Below, piece by piece: positions 1 to 9,162 of a DNA stretch of 64,000 nucleotides; position 1 is the first letter of the stretch, and every line of letters starts with the position of its first letter. Origin of the DNA: JBBROS01 sp963752225 (lineage in GTDB: Bacteria > Pseudomonadota > Alphaproteobacteria > Acetobacterales > Acetobacteraceae). The notes beneath the pieces are model-generated. The model did not search any database and had not been told where the DNA came from. It was given only the letters and a program-made list of their open reading frames with translations. The translations under genes and the position numbers were made by a program. The stretch is taken from contig CAVVXS010000007.1 of NCBI GenBank assembly GCA_963752225.1, positions 1,550,001 through 1,614,000 on the forward strand, written 5' to 3'.

Positions 1-85
1 CGACACCACCGTCACGCTGACGGTCGCGGCAGCGGCCGGGACCGAGGGCACGATCGTGCTCGACATCGGCCTGATCGAGATCTGA
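1..85 (+). CDS. 3' end of an unidentified CDS (partial)
   Basis: An open frame runs in from the left edge and stops with TGA at 83-85, eleven bases before nirB. The visible tail is about 27 residues, rich in Thr, Val and Ala, and ends in a short hydrophobic stretch (IVLDIGLIEI). The close spacing to nirB on the same strand suggests one operon, perhaps for nitrate or nitrite handling. Too little is visible to assign a family. Confidence 0.4.
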   Translation, partial: DTTVTLTVAAAAGTEGTIVLDIGLIEI

Positions 86-96
86 GGAGCCCGCTC

Positions 97-2556
97 ATGG
101 ATATCGGTGTCAGCACCAAGCAACGCCTGGTCGTGGTCGGCAACGGCATGGCCGGCGCCCGCGCCGTGGAGGAAGTGCTCGCCCGCGGCGGCGCGGCCAA
201 GTTCGACATCGTCATGTTCGGCGACGAGCCGTACGGCAACTACAACCGCATCATGCTGTCCAACATCCTGAGCGGACAGCAGAGCTATGACGAGATCTTC
301 CTCAACCCGCTCGACTGGTACGAGGAGAACGGCATCACCTTGCACGCCGGGTCGCCGGTGGTCGAGATCGACCGCTTCGCCCGTGTCGTGCTGTCGGCGG
401 ACGGGCGGCGGGAACCCTATGACGTGCTGCTGATCGCGACCGGCTCGCGCGCCTTCATGCCGCCGATTCCCGGGCTGCACATGGAGGACAAGCGCCTCAA
501 GCCCGGCGTGTTCGGGTTCCGCACCATCGACGACACCAACGGCATGATCGCCGCGGCCGGGCCGGGCAAGAAGGCGGTGGTGCTGGGCGGTGGCCTGCTC
601 GGGCTGGAGGCCGCGCGCGGGCTGCTGACGCACGGGTGCGAGGTGACGGTGGTGCATCTCGGAAAGCATCTGATGGAGCAACAGGTCGATCCGACCGGCG
701 GCGGCATGCTGAAGTCGGCGATGGAGAAGATCGGGGTCAACGTGCTGCTCGGCGCGTCCACCACGCTGGTGCGCGGCGAGGAGCGGGTCGAGGGGCTGAC
801 GTTCAAGGACGGCATCGAGATCGACTGCGACCTGCTGGTGGTCGCGGCCGGCATCCGCCCGAATGCCGAGATCGGCACCCGTGCCGGCCTCACGGTCGAG
901 CGGGCCATCGTCGTGGACAACCACATGCGCTCGGTCGACGACATGAACATCTATGTCGTGGGCGAGTGCGCGCAGCATCGCGGCATGGTTTACGGCCTGG
1001 TGGCGCCGTTGTGGGACCAGGCGAAGGTGTTCGCCGACCACGTGACGGAGCGCAACCGCGACGCCGCCTATCACGGCAGCAAGCTCGCGACCAAGCTGAA
1101 GGTGATGGGGGTGGAGCTGGCCTCGATGGGCATCACCCAGCCCAAGGAGGAGCGCGACGAGATCATCCAATTCCAGGAGCCGGCGCGCGGCACCTATAAG
1201 AAGCTGATCGTCCGCGATGGGCGCCTGGTGGGCGGCATCCTGATGGGCGACATCTCGAAGGCCGCGTTCCTGATGCAGGCCTTCGACCGGGACAGCAAGC
1301 TGCCGGACGAGCGGTTGTCGCTGCTGTTCGACCTGGGTGCGCCGCCGCAAGCGGTCACCTTGGACGAGATGCCGGCCGAGGCGCAGGTGTGCAACTGCAA
1401 CGGCGTGTCGAAGGCGGCGATTGGCGCCGCGGTGGCGTCGGGCGCCAAGACCGTGACGGCGGTGATGAACGCGACCCGGGCCGGCAAGGGCTGCGGCTCG
1501 TGCAAGGGCCTGGTCGGCGACGTGGTGTCCTGGTTCGCCGGCGGCACGGTCGAGGAAGACCCGTCGGTGCACTATTACGTGCCGTGCATCCCGATGAAGA
1601 AACAGGAGTTGATCGCCGCGATCAAGGCGCAGGGGCTGCGCTCGGTGTCGTCGGTGTTCGAGGCGCTTGCGGGCGGGGTCGAGGACCCGGCCAGTAAGAT
1701 CCCGCTTGCCTCGCTGCTGAACACGATCTGGCCGGGCCAGTACGAGGACGAGCGCGACGCCCGGTTCATCAACGACCGCGTGCACGGCAACATCCAGAAG
1801 GACGGCACCTTCTCCGTCGTCCCCGAGATGGCGGGCGGCATCTGCACCCCCGCCGAGTTGATGCGCATCGCCCAAGCGGCGGTGAAGTACAACGTGCCAC
1901 TTGTGAAGATGACCGGCGGGCAGCGGATCGACCTGGTCGGCGTGCGGAAGGAGGACCTGCCCGGCATCTGGCGCGACATCGGCATGCCGGCCGGCCACGC
2001 CTGGGGCAAGAGCTACCGCACCTGCAAAAGCTGCATCGGCATCGACTTTTGCCGGTTCGGGCTCGGCGACAGCATGGGCCTGGCGCAGCGGATCGAGCGG
2101 ACGTTCCGGGCGCTGTCCGACAGCCCCGGCAAGATGAAGCTCGGCACCGCCGGCTGCCCGCGCAACTGCTCCGAAGCGCTGATCAAGGACCTCGGCGCCG
2201 TCGCGGTCGGCGACAACAAATGGGAGATCGTGGTCGGCGGCGCCGGGGGTGCGCATGTGCGCAAGGCCGACATGCTGGCGACCGTCGAGGGCGAGGACGC
2301 GGTGATGCGCATCGCCGGGCGCTTCATGCAGTTCTACCGCGAGGACGCCAAGTATAAGGAGCGCACCTACACCTGGGTGCCGCGCGTCGGCATCGAGCGG
2401 ATCCGCGCCGTGGTGGTGGACGACAGCGAGGGCTGGGGCGAGCGGTTCGACGCCGAGATCGCTGCCGCCGTTGCCGCCTACCGCGACCCTTGGAAGGACG
2501 GAGAGGAGCCGAAAACGGCGAACCAGTTCCGTTCGCTCGTCCCCGTGGAGGCGTGA
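97..2556 (+). CDS. nirB: NAD(P)H-dependent nitrite reductase, large subunit
   Basis: Cytoplasmic assimilatory enzyme reducing nitrite to ammonium with NAD(P)H. The 819 residues carry the full NirB order. An N-terminal FAD Rossmann motif (GNGMAG, about 15-20) is followed by a nucleotide-binding GGGLLG (164-169). A BFD-like [2Fe-2S] domain has Cys432 and Cys434 paired with a CGSC near 467-470. The C-terminal part is the siroheme/[4Fe-4S] module with C646-x5-C652 and C687-x3-C691. Length is close to the usual size of the family. nirD starts two bases after the stop, giving a nirBD operon. No redox-centre residue appears to be missing. Confidence 0.96.
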   Translation: MDIGVSTKQRLVVVGNGMAGARAVEEVLARGGAAKFDIVMFGDEPYGNYNRIMLSNILSGQQSYDEIFLNPLDWYEENGITLHAGSPVVEIDRFARVVLSADGRREPYDVLLIATGSRAFMPPIPGLHMEDKRLKPGVFGFRTIDDTNGMIAAAGPGKKAVVLGGGLLGLEAARGLLTHGCEVTVVHLGKHLMEQQVDPTGGGMLKSAMEKIGVNVLLGASTTLVRGEERVEGLTFKDGIEIDCDLLVVAAGIRPNAEIGTRAGLTVERAIVVDNHMRSVDDMNIYVVGECAQHRGMVYGLVAPLWDQAKVFADHVTERNRDAAYHGSKLATKLKVMGVELASMGITQPKEERDEIIQFQEPARGTYKKLIVRDGRLVGGILMGDISKAAFLMQAFDRDSKLPDERLSLLFDLGAPPQAVTLDEMPAEAQVCNCNGVSKAAIGAAVASGAKTVTAVMNATRAGKGCGSCKGLVGDVVSWFAGGTVEEDPSVHYYVPCIPMKKQELIAAIKAQGLRSVSSVFEALAGGVEDPASKIPLASLLNTIWPGQYEDERDARFINDRVHGNIQKDGTFSVVPEMAGGICTPAELMRIAQAAVKYNVPLVKMTGGQRIDLVGVRKEDLPGIWRDIGMPAGHAWGKSYRTCKSCIGIDFCRFGLGDSMGLAQRIERTFRALSDSPGKMKLGTAGCPRNCSEALIKDLGAVAVGDNKWEIVVGGAGGAHVRKADMLATVEGEDAVMRIAGRFMQFYREDAKYKERTYTWVPRVGIERIRAVVVDDSEGWGERFDAEIAAAVAAYRDPWKDGEEPKTANQFRSLVPVEA

Positions 2557-2558
2557 GG

Positions 2559-2888
2559 ATGCCCGGTGAGACCCTGACCCGGGTCACCGAGTACCCGATC
2601 GGGCCACTCGACCAAATCCCGCGCGGCGAAGGCCGCAACTTCGAAGTCGCGGGCCGGGTGGTTGCGGTGTTCCGCACCCATGCCGACGAGGTGTTCGCAA
2701 GTCAGGCGGAGTGCCCGCATCTGCGCGGGCCGCTGGCCGACGGCATGCTCGGCGGCACTACGATCATGTGCCCGCTGCACGAGCGGACTTACGACCTGCG
2801 CACCGGCGCGGCCATCGCCGGCGAATGCGACATCGCCGTCTACAAGGCTAGGGTCACGCCAGGCGGCACCGTGCTGCTGCAGCTCTAG
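2559..2888 (+). CDS. nirD: Nitrite reductase small subunit, Rieske-type
   Basis: Small partner of NirB, 109 residues. I chose the ATG at 2559, directly after the nirB stop with GAGG just upstream. The frame stays open upstream, but that part lies inside nirB. The fold is Rieske-like and the complete ligand set is visible: Cys52-x-His54 and Cys71-x2-His74. Enterobacterial NirD proteins are known to lack these ligands, so this copy probably still binds a [2Fe-2S] cluster. The gene ends just before a pair of palindromes that separate it from the convergent spoVR. Confidence 0.93.
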   Translation: MPGETLTRVTEYPIGPLDQIPRGEGRNFEVAGRVVAVFRTHADEVFASQAECPHLRGPLADGMLGGTTIMCPLHERTYDLRTGAAIAGECDIAVYKARVTPGGTVLLQL

Positions 2889-2893
2889 CGGGT

Positions 2894-2937
2894 CTGGGGC
2901 CGCCGGCCCCAGCAGGGTCCAGGGACGGCGTCCCTGG
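2894..2937. terminator. Two tandem 19-nt palindromes between convergent nirD and spoVR
   Basis: Positions 2894-2912 and 2919-2937 each form a perfect inverted repeat of nine pairs around one central base (CTGGGGCCG/CGGCCCCAG and CCAGGGACG/CGTCCCTGG). They fill the gap between the nirD stop (2888) and the spoVR stop (2940). No clear U-tract follows on either strand. They probably act as a bidirectional terminator or 3' mRNA stabiliser, which is inference from position and symmetry. Confidence 0.6.
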
Positions 2938-2939
2938 CC

Positions 2940-4478
2940 TTACTTCGGCCGCGCCGTATGCGTCGCCAACACCGCATCCGTCGCGGCATCGAGTTCCTGC
3001 ATATGGACCTCGTAGCCCCATAGCGTCGCCACGTGCTGCAAGGTCGCCGCTGCGTCCTTCGGCGCCAGCAACTGACCCGGTCGGGTGCGATGCTCGAGCA
3101 GCAGCTTGCGATCGCCCGACAGGTCCACATCCACCACCTGGATGTCGGCGTCCGACAGCCCTGGGTCGTAGGATCGGGCCAGGCTGCGCCGCACCGCGCG
3201 ATAGCCCTCGTCGTCGTGGATCGCGTCCACCAGCAGCGTCGGGTCGTCGGTGTCGTCCATCAGCCGGAACATGCGGAAGTCGCGCATGACCTTGGGCGAC
3301 AGGAATTGCAGCAGGAAGCTCTCGTCGCGGTAGTTGGCCCAGACGTGGCGCAAGGTGCCCATCGGGTCGCCGTTGCCGGCGATGTCGGGGAACCAGGTCG
3401 TATCTTCCTTCGTCGGCTCCTCGCAGATGCGGGCGATGTCGGTCATGACGGCGTAACCGAGCGCGTAGGGGTTGAACCCCGGGCCGCCGGCCGGGTGGTC
3501 GAAGCCCGGCTGCGTGATGACGTTCGCGGTCGAATGCAGCGTCTCGAGGAAGGCGGCGTCGTCGATCTGCCCGGTCTCATGCAGCCGGGTCATGATGCGC
3601 TGGTGCACCCAGGTGGCGCAGCCCTCGTTCATCACCTTCACCTGCGGCTGCGGGTAGAGGTACTGGGCGATCAGCCGCACGATGCGGATCACCTCACGCT
3701 CCCAGGAGTGCAGACGGGGCGAGGCTTTCTCCAGAAAGTAGAGCAGGTTCTCCTCGGGCAGACCAAGCCGGCGGCGGCGTTCCTCGACCTTGTCGCTGCC
3801 CGGCGCCGCCTTGGTTACCGTCGGCAGGGTGCGCCACAGATCGTCGTAGACCCGCTCGTCATAGTCCCGCCGCTCGCGCTCGCGCTTCTGCTCCTCCTTG
3901 AGGTTGAGCTGCCGGCTGCCGCCATGCCGATGCACGCCTTGGCGCGACAGGCTGTGGGCTGCGTCCAGCACCCTCTCGACCGCGGCAACGCCGTAGCGGG
4001 TCTCGCAATGGCCGACGAAGGTGCGGGCGAATTCGAGGTAGTCGAGGATCGCCGACGGCTCCGTCCATTGCCGGAACAGGTGGTTGTTGCGGAAGAAGTG
4101 GTTGTGACCGAAGGCTGCATGCGCGATCACCAGCGCCTGCATCGTCGCCGTGTTCTCCTCCATCAGGTAGGAGATGCAGGGGTCCGAATTGATCACCACC
4201 TCGTAGGCAAGGCTGGTGTAACCGCGGCGGTAGCTCGATTCGTGCTGCAGGAAGCGCTTGCCGTAGGACCAATGCCGGTAGGTCAGCGGCATGCCGTGCG
4301 CGGTGTAGACGTCGAGCATCTGCTCCGACGTGATGACCTCGATGCGGTTTGCGAACACCTCGAGGCCGAGCTCTTTCGTCGCAATCTCCTCGATCGCGTC
4401 GTAGCTGCGGCGCAGCGTCTCGAAGTTCCAGTCGGTGCCCTGGTAAATCAGGCCTTTGCCCTCGGCGACGACGGTCAT
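2940..4478 (-). CDS. spoVR: SpoVR family protein
   Basis: 512-residue cytoplasmic protein matching the SpoVR/YcgB family along its length. Conserved stretches such as RHWSYGKRF, near residue 70, and the Asn/His-rich FGHNHFFRNN segment are present. The molecular function is unknown. In Bacillus the family is tied to spore cortex formation, and in non-sporulating proteobacteria it is co-expressed with PrkA and YhbH under starvation. The ATG overlaps the stop of the upstream DUF444 gene by four bases, so it is the last gene of the prkA operon and is probably translationally coupled. Confidence 0.93.
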   Translation of the reverse strand: MTVVAEGKGLIYQGTDWNFETLRRSYDAIEEIATKELGLEVFANRIEVITSEQMLDVYTAHGMPLTYRHWSYGKRFLQHESSYRRGYTSLAYEVVINSDPCISYLMEENTATMQALVIAHAAFGHNHFFRNNHLFRQWTEPSAILDYLEFARTFVGHCETRYGVAAVERVLDAAHSLSRQGVHRHGGSRQLNLKEEQKRERERRDYDERVYDDLWRTLPTVTKAAPGSDKVEERRRRLGLPEENLLYFLEKASPRLHSWEREVIRIVRLIAQYLYPQPQVKVMNEGCATWVHQRIMTRLHETGQIDDAAFLETLHSTANVITQPGFDHPAGGPGFNPYALGYAVMTDIARICEEPTKEDTTWFPDIAGNGDPMGTLRHVWANYRDESFLLQFLSPKVMRDFRMFRLMDDTDDPTLLVDAIHDDEGYRAVRRSLARSYDPGLSDADIQVVDVDLSGDRKLLLEHRTRPGQLLAPKDAAATLQHVATLWGYEVHMQELDAATDAVLATHTARPK

Positions 4479-5761
4479 GCCGGCACCGTGCGGCGAGCGA
4501 ACAGGTCACGGAACACCGGGAAGATGTCGCGCCGCTCGCCGACCCGGCGCATTGCGAGCTTCGGCGCCCGCGCCGCCAGCGGCGCATAGCCGCGCCACAG
4601 CTCGGTTTCGCCGCGGACGATGGCGGCCGACATCGGCACCTCGATGTAAGCGAAGTGCTGCACGACCGGCAGGATGTCGGTTTCCAGCATGGCCACGGTC
4701 TTCTGCGTGTCGCTGCCCGAGTTGTCACCGTCGGACGCCTGGGCGGCGTAGATGTTCCAGGAGTCGGACGGGTAGCGCTCACGCTGGATGCGGATGAACT
4801 CGGCCATGGCGGTGGACACGACCGTACCGCCGGTGCGCGGATCGGTGAAGAAGATCTCCTCCTCGACCTCCTCGGCGACCTCGGTATGGCGGATGAACAC
4901 CAGCTCCACCCGCTTGTAGCGGCGCTCGAGGAAGACGTGCAGCAGCAGGAAGAAGCGCTTGGCGATGTCCTTCATGTTCTCCGACATCGAGCCGGACACG
5001 TCCATCAGGCAGAACATAACCGCCCGCGCCGACGGCTTCGGCACTTGCTGGTAGCGGCGATAGCGCATGTCGATCGGGTCGATCCACGGTACCCGGGCCA
5101 GCTTGCGCAGCGCGATCTCGAGCTCGCCGCGCAGCGCCCGCAGGCGGTCCACGTCGGCGCCGCTCGCCTCCAGCCGGGCGATCTCGGCTTCCATCTCCCG
5201 CACCTCGGGGGGCTTCGGCCGGCGCAGCCCTGTGCGCCGGGCCAGCGACTGCCGCATGGTGCGGGACATGTCGACCCGCGACGGGTTGCCGTCCATCGAG
5301 ATGCCGACCCGGGCCGGCGAGGTGGTGTCGGTCACCTGCACCTGGCTTTTGACGAGATCGGGCAGTTCCAGGTCCTCGAAGAACAGGTCGAGGAACTCGT
5401 CGCGGGTGAGCACGAAGCGGAACTCGTCCTGCGCTTCCCCGCCGCCCTGGCCGTCGCCTTGCCCGCCGCCGCCGCCACTCCCGCCCGGCGGCCGCTTCAA
5501 CCGGTCGCCGGTCGAGAACTCCTTGTTGCCGGACAGCACGAACTGGCGCTGGCCGCCGCTGAACACGGTGTGGAACGACGGCTCGTGCAGCACGTCTGCC
5601 GGGATCGCGACGGTTTCGCCCTGCCCCAACTCACGCAACGTGCCCTTGTCGACCGCCGAGCGCGCCGCTCGAGCGACCGCCTCACGGGCCCGGGTCAGCA
5701 CGCGCTGCCGGTTCTCGATGTTCTTGCCGTGCGGGTTGGGGCGCCGATCGATGATGTTCAA
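4475..5761 (-). CDS. DUF444/YhbH-YeaH family protein with vWA-like domain
   Basis: About 428 residues from a TTG start at 5761. This start gives the family N-terminus NIIDRRPNPHGKN and lies eleven bases after the prkA stop. An upstream ATG in the same frame would sit inside prkA. A MIDAS-like DVSGSMSE motif near residue 250 marks the von Willebrand A-like half. A Gly-rich linker near 5450-5490 precedes it. The family is known as the partner of PrkA and SpoVR in starvation and stress responses, but its biochemistry is unresolved. There is no strong Shine-Dalgarno sequence, so coupling to prkA termination is likely. Confidence 0.9.
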   Translation of the reverse strand: MNIIDRRPNPHGKNIENRQRVLTRAREAVARAARSAVDKGTLRELGQGETVAIPADVLHEPSFHTVFSGGQRQFVLSGNKEFSTGDRLKRPPGGSGGGGGQGDGQGGGEAQDEFRFVLTRDEFLDLFFEDLELPDLVKSQVQVTDTTSPARVGISMDGNPSRVDMSRTMRQSLARRTGLRRPKPPEVREMEAEIARLEASGADVDRLRALRGELEIALRKLARVPWIDPIDMRYRRYQQVPKPSARAVMFCLMDVSGSMSENMKDIAKRFFLLLHVFLERRYKRVELVFIRHTEVAEEVEEEIFFTDPRTGGTVVSTAMAEFIRIQRERYPSDSWNIYAAQASDGDNSGSDTQKTVAMLETDILPVVQHFAYIEVPMSAAIVRGETELWRGYAPLAARAPKLAMRRVGERRDIFPVFRDLFARRTVPA

Positions 5762-5771
5762 TGCGTGTGTC

Positions 5772-7718
5772 TCAGGCCGATTGTTTGACCCGCATGTACC
5801 ACTCGACCAACCGCCGGACCTGCCGTTCGGTGTAGCCGCGCGAAACCATGCGAGCGACGAAGTCATGGTGTTTCTTCTCGGTCTCGCCGTCCTTCTTGGA
5901 GCCGAAGCTGATCACCGGCAGCAGGTCCTCCACCTGGGAGAACATGCGCTTTTCGATCACCTCGCGGATCTTCTCGTAAGACGTCCAGGACGGGTTGTGG
6001 CCGCCACGCGCGGCGCGTGCGCGCAACGCGAACTTTACGACCTCGTTGCGGAAGTCCTTCGGGTTGGCGATGCCGGCCGGCTTTTCGATCTTGGTCAGCT
6101 CCGCGTTCAGCAGCTCGCGGTTCATCATCTGGCCGGTGTCGGGATCCTTGAAGTCCTGGTCCTCGATCCAGGCGTCGGCGTAGTCGAGGTAGCGGTCGAA
6201 CAGGTTCTGCCCGTAATCGCCGTAGCTTTCGAGATAGGCCTTCTGGATCTCGTTGCCGATGAACTCGGCGTAGCGGGTGGCAAGCTCGGACTTGATGGTG
6301 GCGAGATAGGCCTGCTCGGTGTCGGCGGGGAACTGCTCACGCCGGATCGCCTGCTCCAGCACGTACATCAGATGCACCGGATCGGCCGCGATCTCGCTCG
6401 AGGAGTGGTTGAACGTCGCCGACATCACCTTGAAGGCGAAGCGGGTGGAGATCCCGTCCATGCCCTCATCGACGCCCGCGGAGTCGCGGTATTCCTGCAT
6501 CGTGCGGACCTTGGGGTCGGTCTCGCGAATGTTCTCGCCGTCATAGACCCGCATCTTGGCAAACGGGCGCGAGTTGGCATGCGGTTTAAGCCGCGACAGC
6601 ACAGCAAAGCGCGCCAGCATCTCGAGCGTGTGCGGGGCGCACGGCGCCTCGACCAGCGCCGACCCGCTGATGAGCTTTTCGTAGATCTTGGTCTCCTCCG
6701 TCACCCGCAGGCAGTACGGAACTTTCACCACCGACACTCGGTCAAGGAACGCTTCGTTGGTGCGGTTGTTCCGGAAGGACTGCCACTCGGCCTCGTTCGA
6801 GTGGGCGAGCAGGATGCCGGTGAACGGGATGGCGCCGATGTTCTCCGTGCCCAGGTAGTTGCCCTCCTGAGTCGCCGTCAGCAACGGGTGCAGCATCTTG
6901 ATCGGCGCCTTGAACATCTCGACGAACTCGAGGATGCCCTGGTTGGCTCGGTTCAGGCCGCCGGAGAAGCCATAAGCGTCGGGGTCGTTTTGGCTGTGCA
7001 TCTCGAGCTTACGGATGTCGACCTTGCCGACCAACGCCGAGATGTCCTGGTTGTTGTCGTCGCCGGGCTCGGTCTTGGCGATGGCGATCTGCTTGCGCCG
7101 CGACGGGTAAAGCTTGACCACCCGGAACTGCTCGATGTCGCCGCCCCACTCCTCCAGCCGCTTGAGCGCCCAGGGGCTGGCGATGCCGGTCAGCAGGCGG
7201 CGCGGTATGCCATATTGCTGCTGCAGCGCGTCGGCCATGGTCTCGGGGTCGAACAGGCCGAGCGGGCTTTCGAACACCGGGCTCAGATCATTGCCGGCCT
7301 TGAGCACGTAGATCGGCTCCTGCTCCATCAGCGCCTTCAGGCGCTCGGCGAGCGACGACTTGCCGCCGCCGACCGGGCCGAGCAGGTATAGCACCTGCTT
7401 GCGCTCCTCGAGCCCCTGGGCGGCATGCTGGAAGAAGGCAACGATGCGCTCGATCGTCTCCTCCATGCCGTGGAACTCGGAGAAGGCCGGATAGATGCGC
7501 ACTGTCCGATTGAGGAAGATGCGGCCGAGCCGCGAGTCGCGCGCGGTGTCCACCAGCTCCGGCTCGCCGATGGCGCGCAGCATGCGCTCCGCCGGGCTCG
7601 CGTAGCAGAGCGGGTCGTCCTTGCATGCGGCGAGATACTCGCCGAGGCTCATCTCGACTTCACGCCGGCGATCCCGCAGCGTGGCATGGAGAGAAAAAAC
7701 GTCATTGGTCCCAAGCAT
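5772..7718 (-). CDS. prkA: PrkA family serine protein kinase
   Basis: AAA-like ATPase/serine kinase of the PrkA/YeaG family, cytoplasmic, first gene of the prkA operon. The P-loop LLGPVGGGKSS lies near residues 115-125, and the kinase-like C-terminal part is present. From the ATG at 7718 the protein has 648 residues, close to the E. coli YeaG length. The alignment VFSLHATL against the YeaG N-terminus also fits, and GGAGAG precedes this ATG. In-frame ATGs at 7736 and 7742 would add a few residues but lack a ribosome-binding site. In other bacteria the gene responds to nitrogen or carbon starvation. Confidence 0.92.
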   Translation of the reverse strand: MLGTNDVFSLHATLRDRRREVEMSLGEYLAACKDDPLCYASPAERMLRAIGEPELVDTARDSRLGRIFLNRTVRIYPAFSEFHGMEETIERIVAFFQHAAQGLEERKQVLYLLGPVGGGKSSLAERLKALMEQEPIYVLKAGNDLSPVFESPLGLFDPETMADALQQQYGIPRRLLTGIASPWALKRLEEWGGDIEQFRVVKLYPSRRKQIAIAKTEPGDDNNQDISALVGKVDIRKLEMHSQNDPDAYGFSGGLNRANQGILEFVEMFKAPIKMLHPLLTATQEGNYLGTENIGAIPFTGILLAHSNEAEWQSFRNNRTNEAFLDRVSVVKVPYCLRVTEETKIYEKLISGSALVEAPCAPHTLEMLARFAVLSRLKPHANSRPFAKMRVYDGENIRETDPKVRTMQEYRDSAGVDEGMDGISTRFAFKVMSATFNHSSSEIAADPVHLMYVLEQAIRREQFPADTEQAYLATIKSELATRYAEFIGNEIQKAYLESYGDYGQNLFDRYLDYADAWIEDQDFKDPDTGQMMNRELLNAELTKIEKPAGIANPKDFRNEVVKFALRARAARGGHNPSWTSYEKIREVIEKRMFSQVEDLLPVISFGSKKDGETEKKHHDFVARMVSRGYTERQVRRLVEWYMRVKQSA

Positions 7719-8417
7719 TGGCGTGCTCTCCACCATACTCATTCAGACATAAACGTCAGGTTTTACTGATCGCCATTCATGCGACAACAGTTCGTTTCGG
7801 AGTGAACTCGACTTTCTGTTCCAGGCCGCATCTGCCTAAAAGTGTAGGAGTTTTGCGAGACGTCCTGCACGTTAAATCGACTTCAACCCCGTCGGCTTCA
7901 GCCCGCGTGACCGGATTGCGACAGGTCATGGTCAAGCCATCCCTCCCGAACGCGACGACGCATCTCCCGCGTCTCCAGTAAAACATTTCAAAACAGTAGC
8001 TTCAAACAAAACCTGCGCGCAGGCTCGGCGAAGTCTCATCCCTTGCAACGGACGTTGTACGTCCGGCGCGAGTTTCAACGTGGCGCCGCTCCGGCCGTTG
8101 CCGGCGAGGCGTTCACGGTCGCGGACCCCAACTCGGGGCAGCCTGCGGCAAGACACTCACCGTGGACCGGGTTTCGGCGAGAACGCGGTGAGGCACGCTT
8201 CATGGCCATCCCGATCCCAGTTGCAGCATAGTTGCGTGGCAATTGTGACGAAGCACTGCATGAATTGTGGTGAATTGTAGGCGGCACGAGCCGTACCGGC
8301 CGAACCCATCCAACCCCCTCCTTACGAGGCGCCGCGCGCGAGACGCTCCCGCGGCTGGCCCGCCCACTGCGGAGCGATGCAACTCCCAGGCCGCTGGCGC
8401 ACCGAGCCGGTGGTCGA
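7719..8417. other. About 700-bp intergenic region without a supported gene
   Basis: The stretch between prkA and cbbY holds no open frame with family resemblance or convincing codon use. It is noticeably more AT-rich than the flanks between about 7740 and 8030. A 6-bp stem with a TTGTA loop lies at 8049-8065. A minus-strand 50-codon frame at 7777-7929 has a passable ribosome-binding site but third-position composition unlike the surrounding genes. The left end presumably carries the prkA promoter and the right end the 3' end of the cbb operon transcript. A small RNA here cannot be excluded. Confidence 0.5.
7760..7787 (-). promoter_or_regulatory. Candidate sigma-70-like promoter for the prkA operon
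   Basis: On the minus strand TTGTCG (7787-7782) and TAAAAC (7765-7760) are separated by 16 bases, about 20-40 bases upstream of the prkA start. The match is imperfect. I saw no convincing sigma-54 or EcfG-type motif in the same stretch. Low confidence. Confidence 0.25.
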
Positions 8418-9152
8418 TCAGGCCGTCAAAGCTCTGAGCCAGGCGACGTCGACGATCTTGCCCGGCGGCCCGACAAGGGCCCGGCACGGCGAGCCGGGCT
8501 CGCCGAGGTGGTCGACCACCGCGGCCGCTCCATCGAACCCCGCCGTGCCGCCATAGGCGCTCAGCGTCACGACCGTCGGAATGCCGGCGCCTCGCGCGGC
8601 GAGCAGGCCGTTCACCGTGTCCTCGAAGGCAATGCAGGCACCGGGCGGCAGGCCTAAACGCTCGAGCGCCACCCGGTACACGTCCGGAGCCGGCTTCTTG
8701 GCGGCGACGCAATCGCCGGCCGCGATCGCCGCGAACCATCCCGGCGCGTCCTCCCCCAAGGTCGCGCGCAGCAGCGCCTCCACGTTGGGCGGGCTGGTAG
8801 TCGTCGCGATCGCGAGGCGCAGCCCGGCCGAGCGCGCCTCCGTCAGCAGGCGGGCGATGCCGGGCCGCAATGGCACACCCCCCTCCGCCACCCGTCCCGT
8901 GTAGCGCGCGGTCTTGTCGGCATGCAGCCGGGCCACCGCCTCGGCGCCGAGCGGCGGAAGCCGCTCCCGGGCGATGAAATGGGCGATCCGTTCCTTGCCG
9001 CCCGTGACCGCCAGCAGCTCGGCGTAGAGCGCGTGATCCCAATGCCACGGCAGCCCGGCGGCCGCGAAGCTGGCGTTGAACGCTTCCCGATGCAGTTCCT
9101 CCGTCTCGGCCAGCGTGCCGTCGACGTCGAAGATCAGTGCTTGGAGCGGCAT
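8418..9152 (-). CDS. cbbY: CbbY-type HAD phosphatase
   Basis: 244-residue haloacid dehalogenase-superfamily phosphatase from the ATG at 9152. The nucleophile motif FDVDGT (Asp9, Asp11) is at the N-terminus, followed by a helical cap and the KKPAPDVY and FEDTVNG motifs. Known CbbY proteins hydrolyse xylulose-1,5-bisphosphate, a RuBisCO misfire inhibitor. The location at the end of the cbb operon, ten bases after fba, fits that role. The ETEELHREAFN segment favours CbbY over phosphoglycolate phosphatase (CbbZ). Confidence 0.9.
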   Translation of the reverse strand: MPLQALIFDVDGTLAETEELHREAFNASFAAAGLPWHWDHALYAELLAVTGGKERIAHFIARERLPPLGAEAVARLHADKTARYTGRVAEGGVPLRPGIARLLTEARSAGLRLAIATTTSPPNVEALLRATLGEDAPGWFAAIAAGDCVAAKKPAPDVYRVALERLGLPPGACIAFEDTVNGLLAARGAGIPTVVTLSAYGGTAGFDGAAAVVDHLGEPGSPCRALVGPPGKIVDVAWLRALTA

Positions 9153-9162
9153 CGCTCGCGCG

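Noticed and set aside
5067..7391. 774-codon open frame on the plus strand
   Set aside because: It lies opposite the DUF444 and prkA genes and crosses their boundary. There is no family similarity.
7777..7929. Possible 50-residue small gene upstream of prkA
   Set aside because: It has a passable ribosome-binding site, but third codon positions are AT-rich compared with neighbours and the product has no recognisable feature.
8418..9152. Phosphoglycolate phosphatase (cbbZ)
   Set aside because: The cap region and ETEELHREAFN segment fit CbbY better, and CbbY is a usual partner of red-type RuBisCO.
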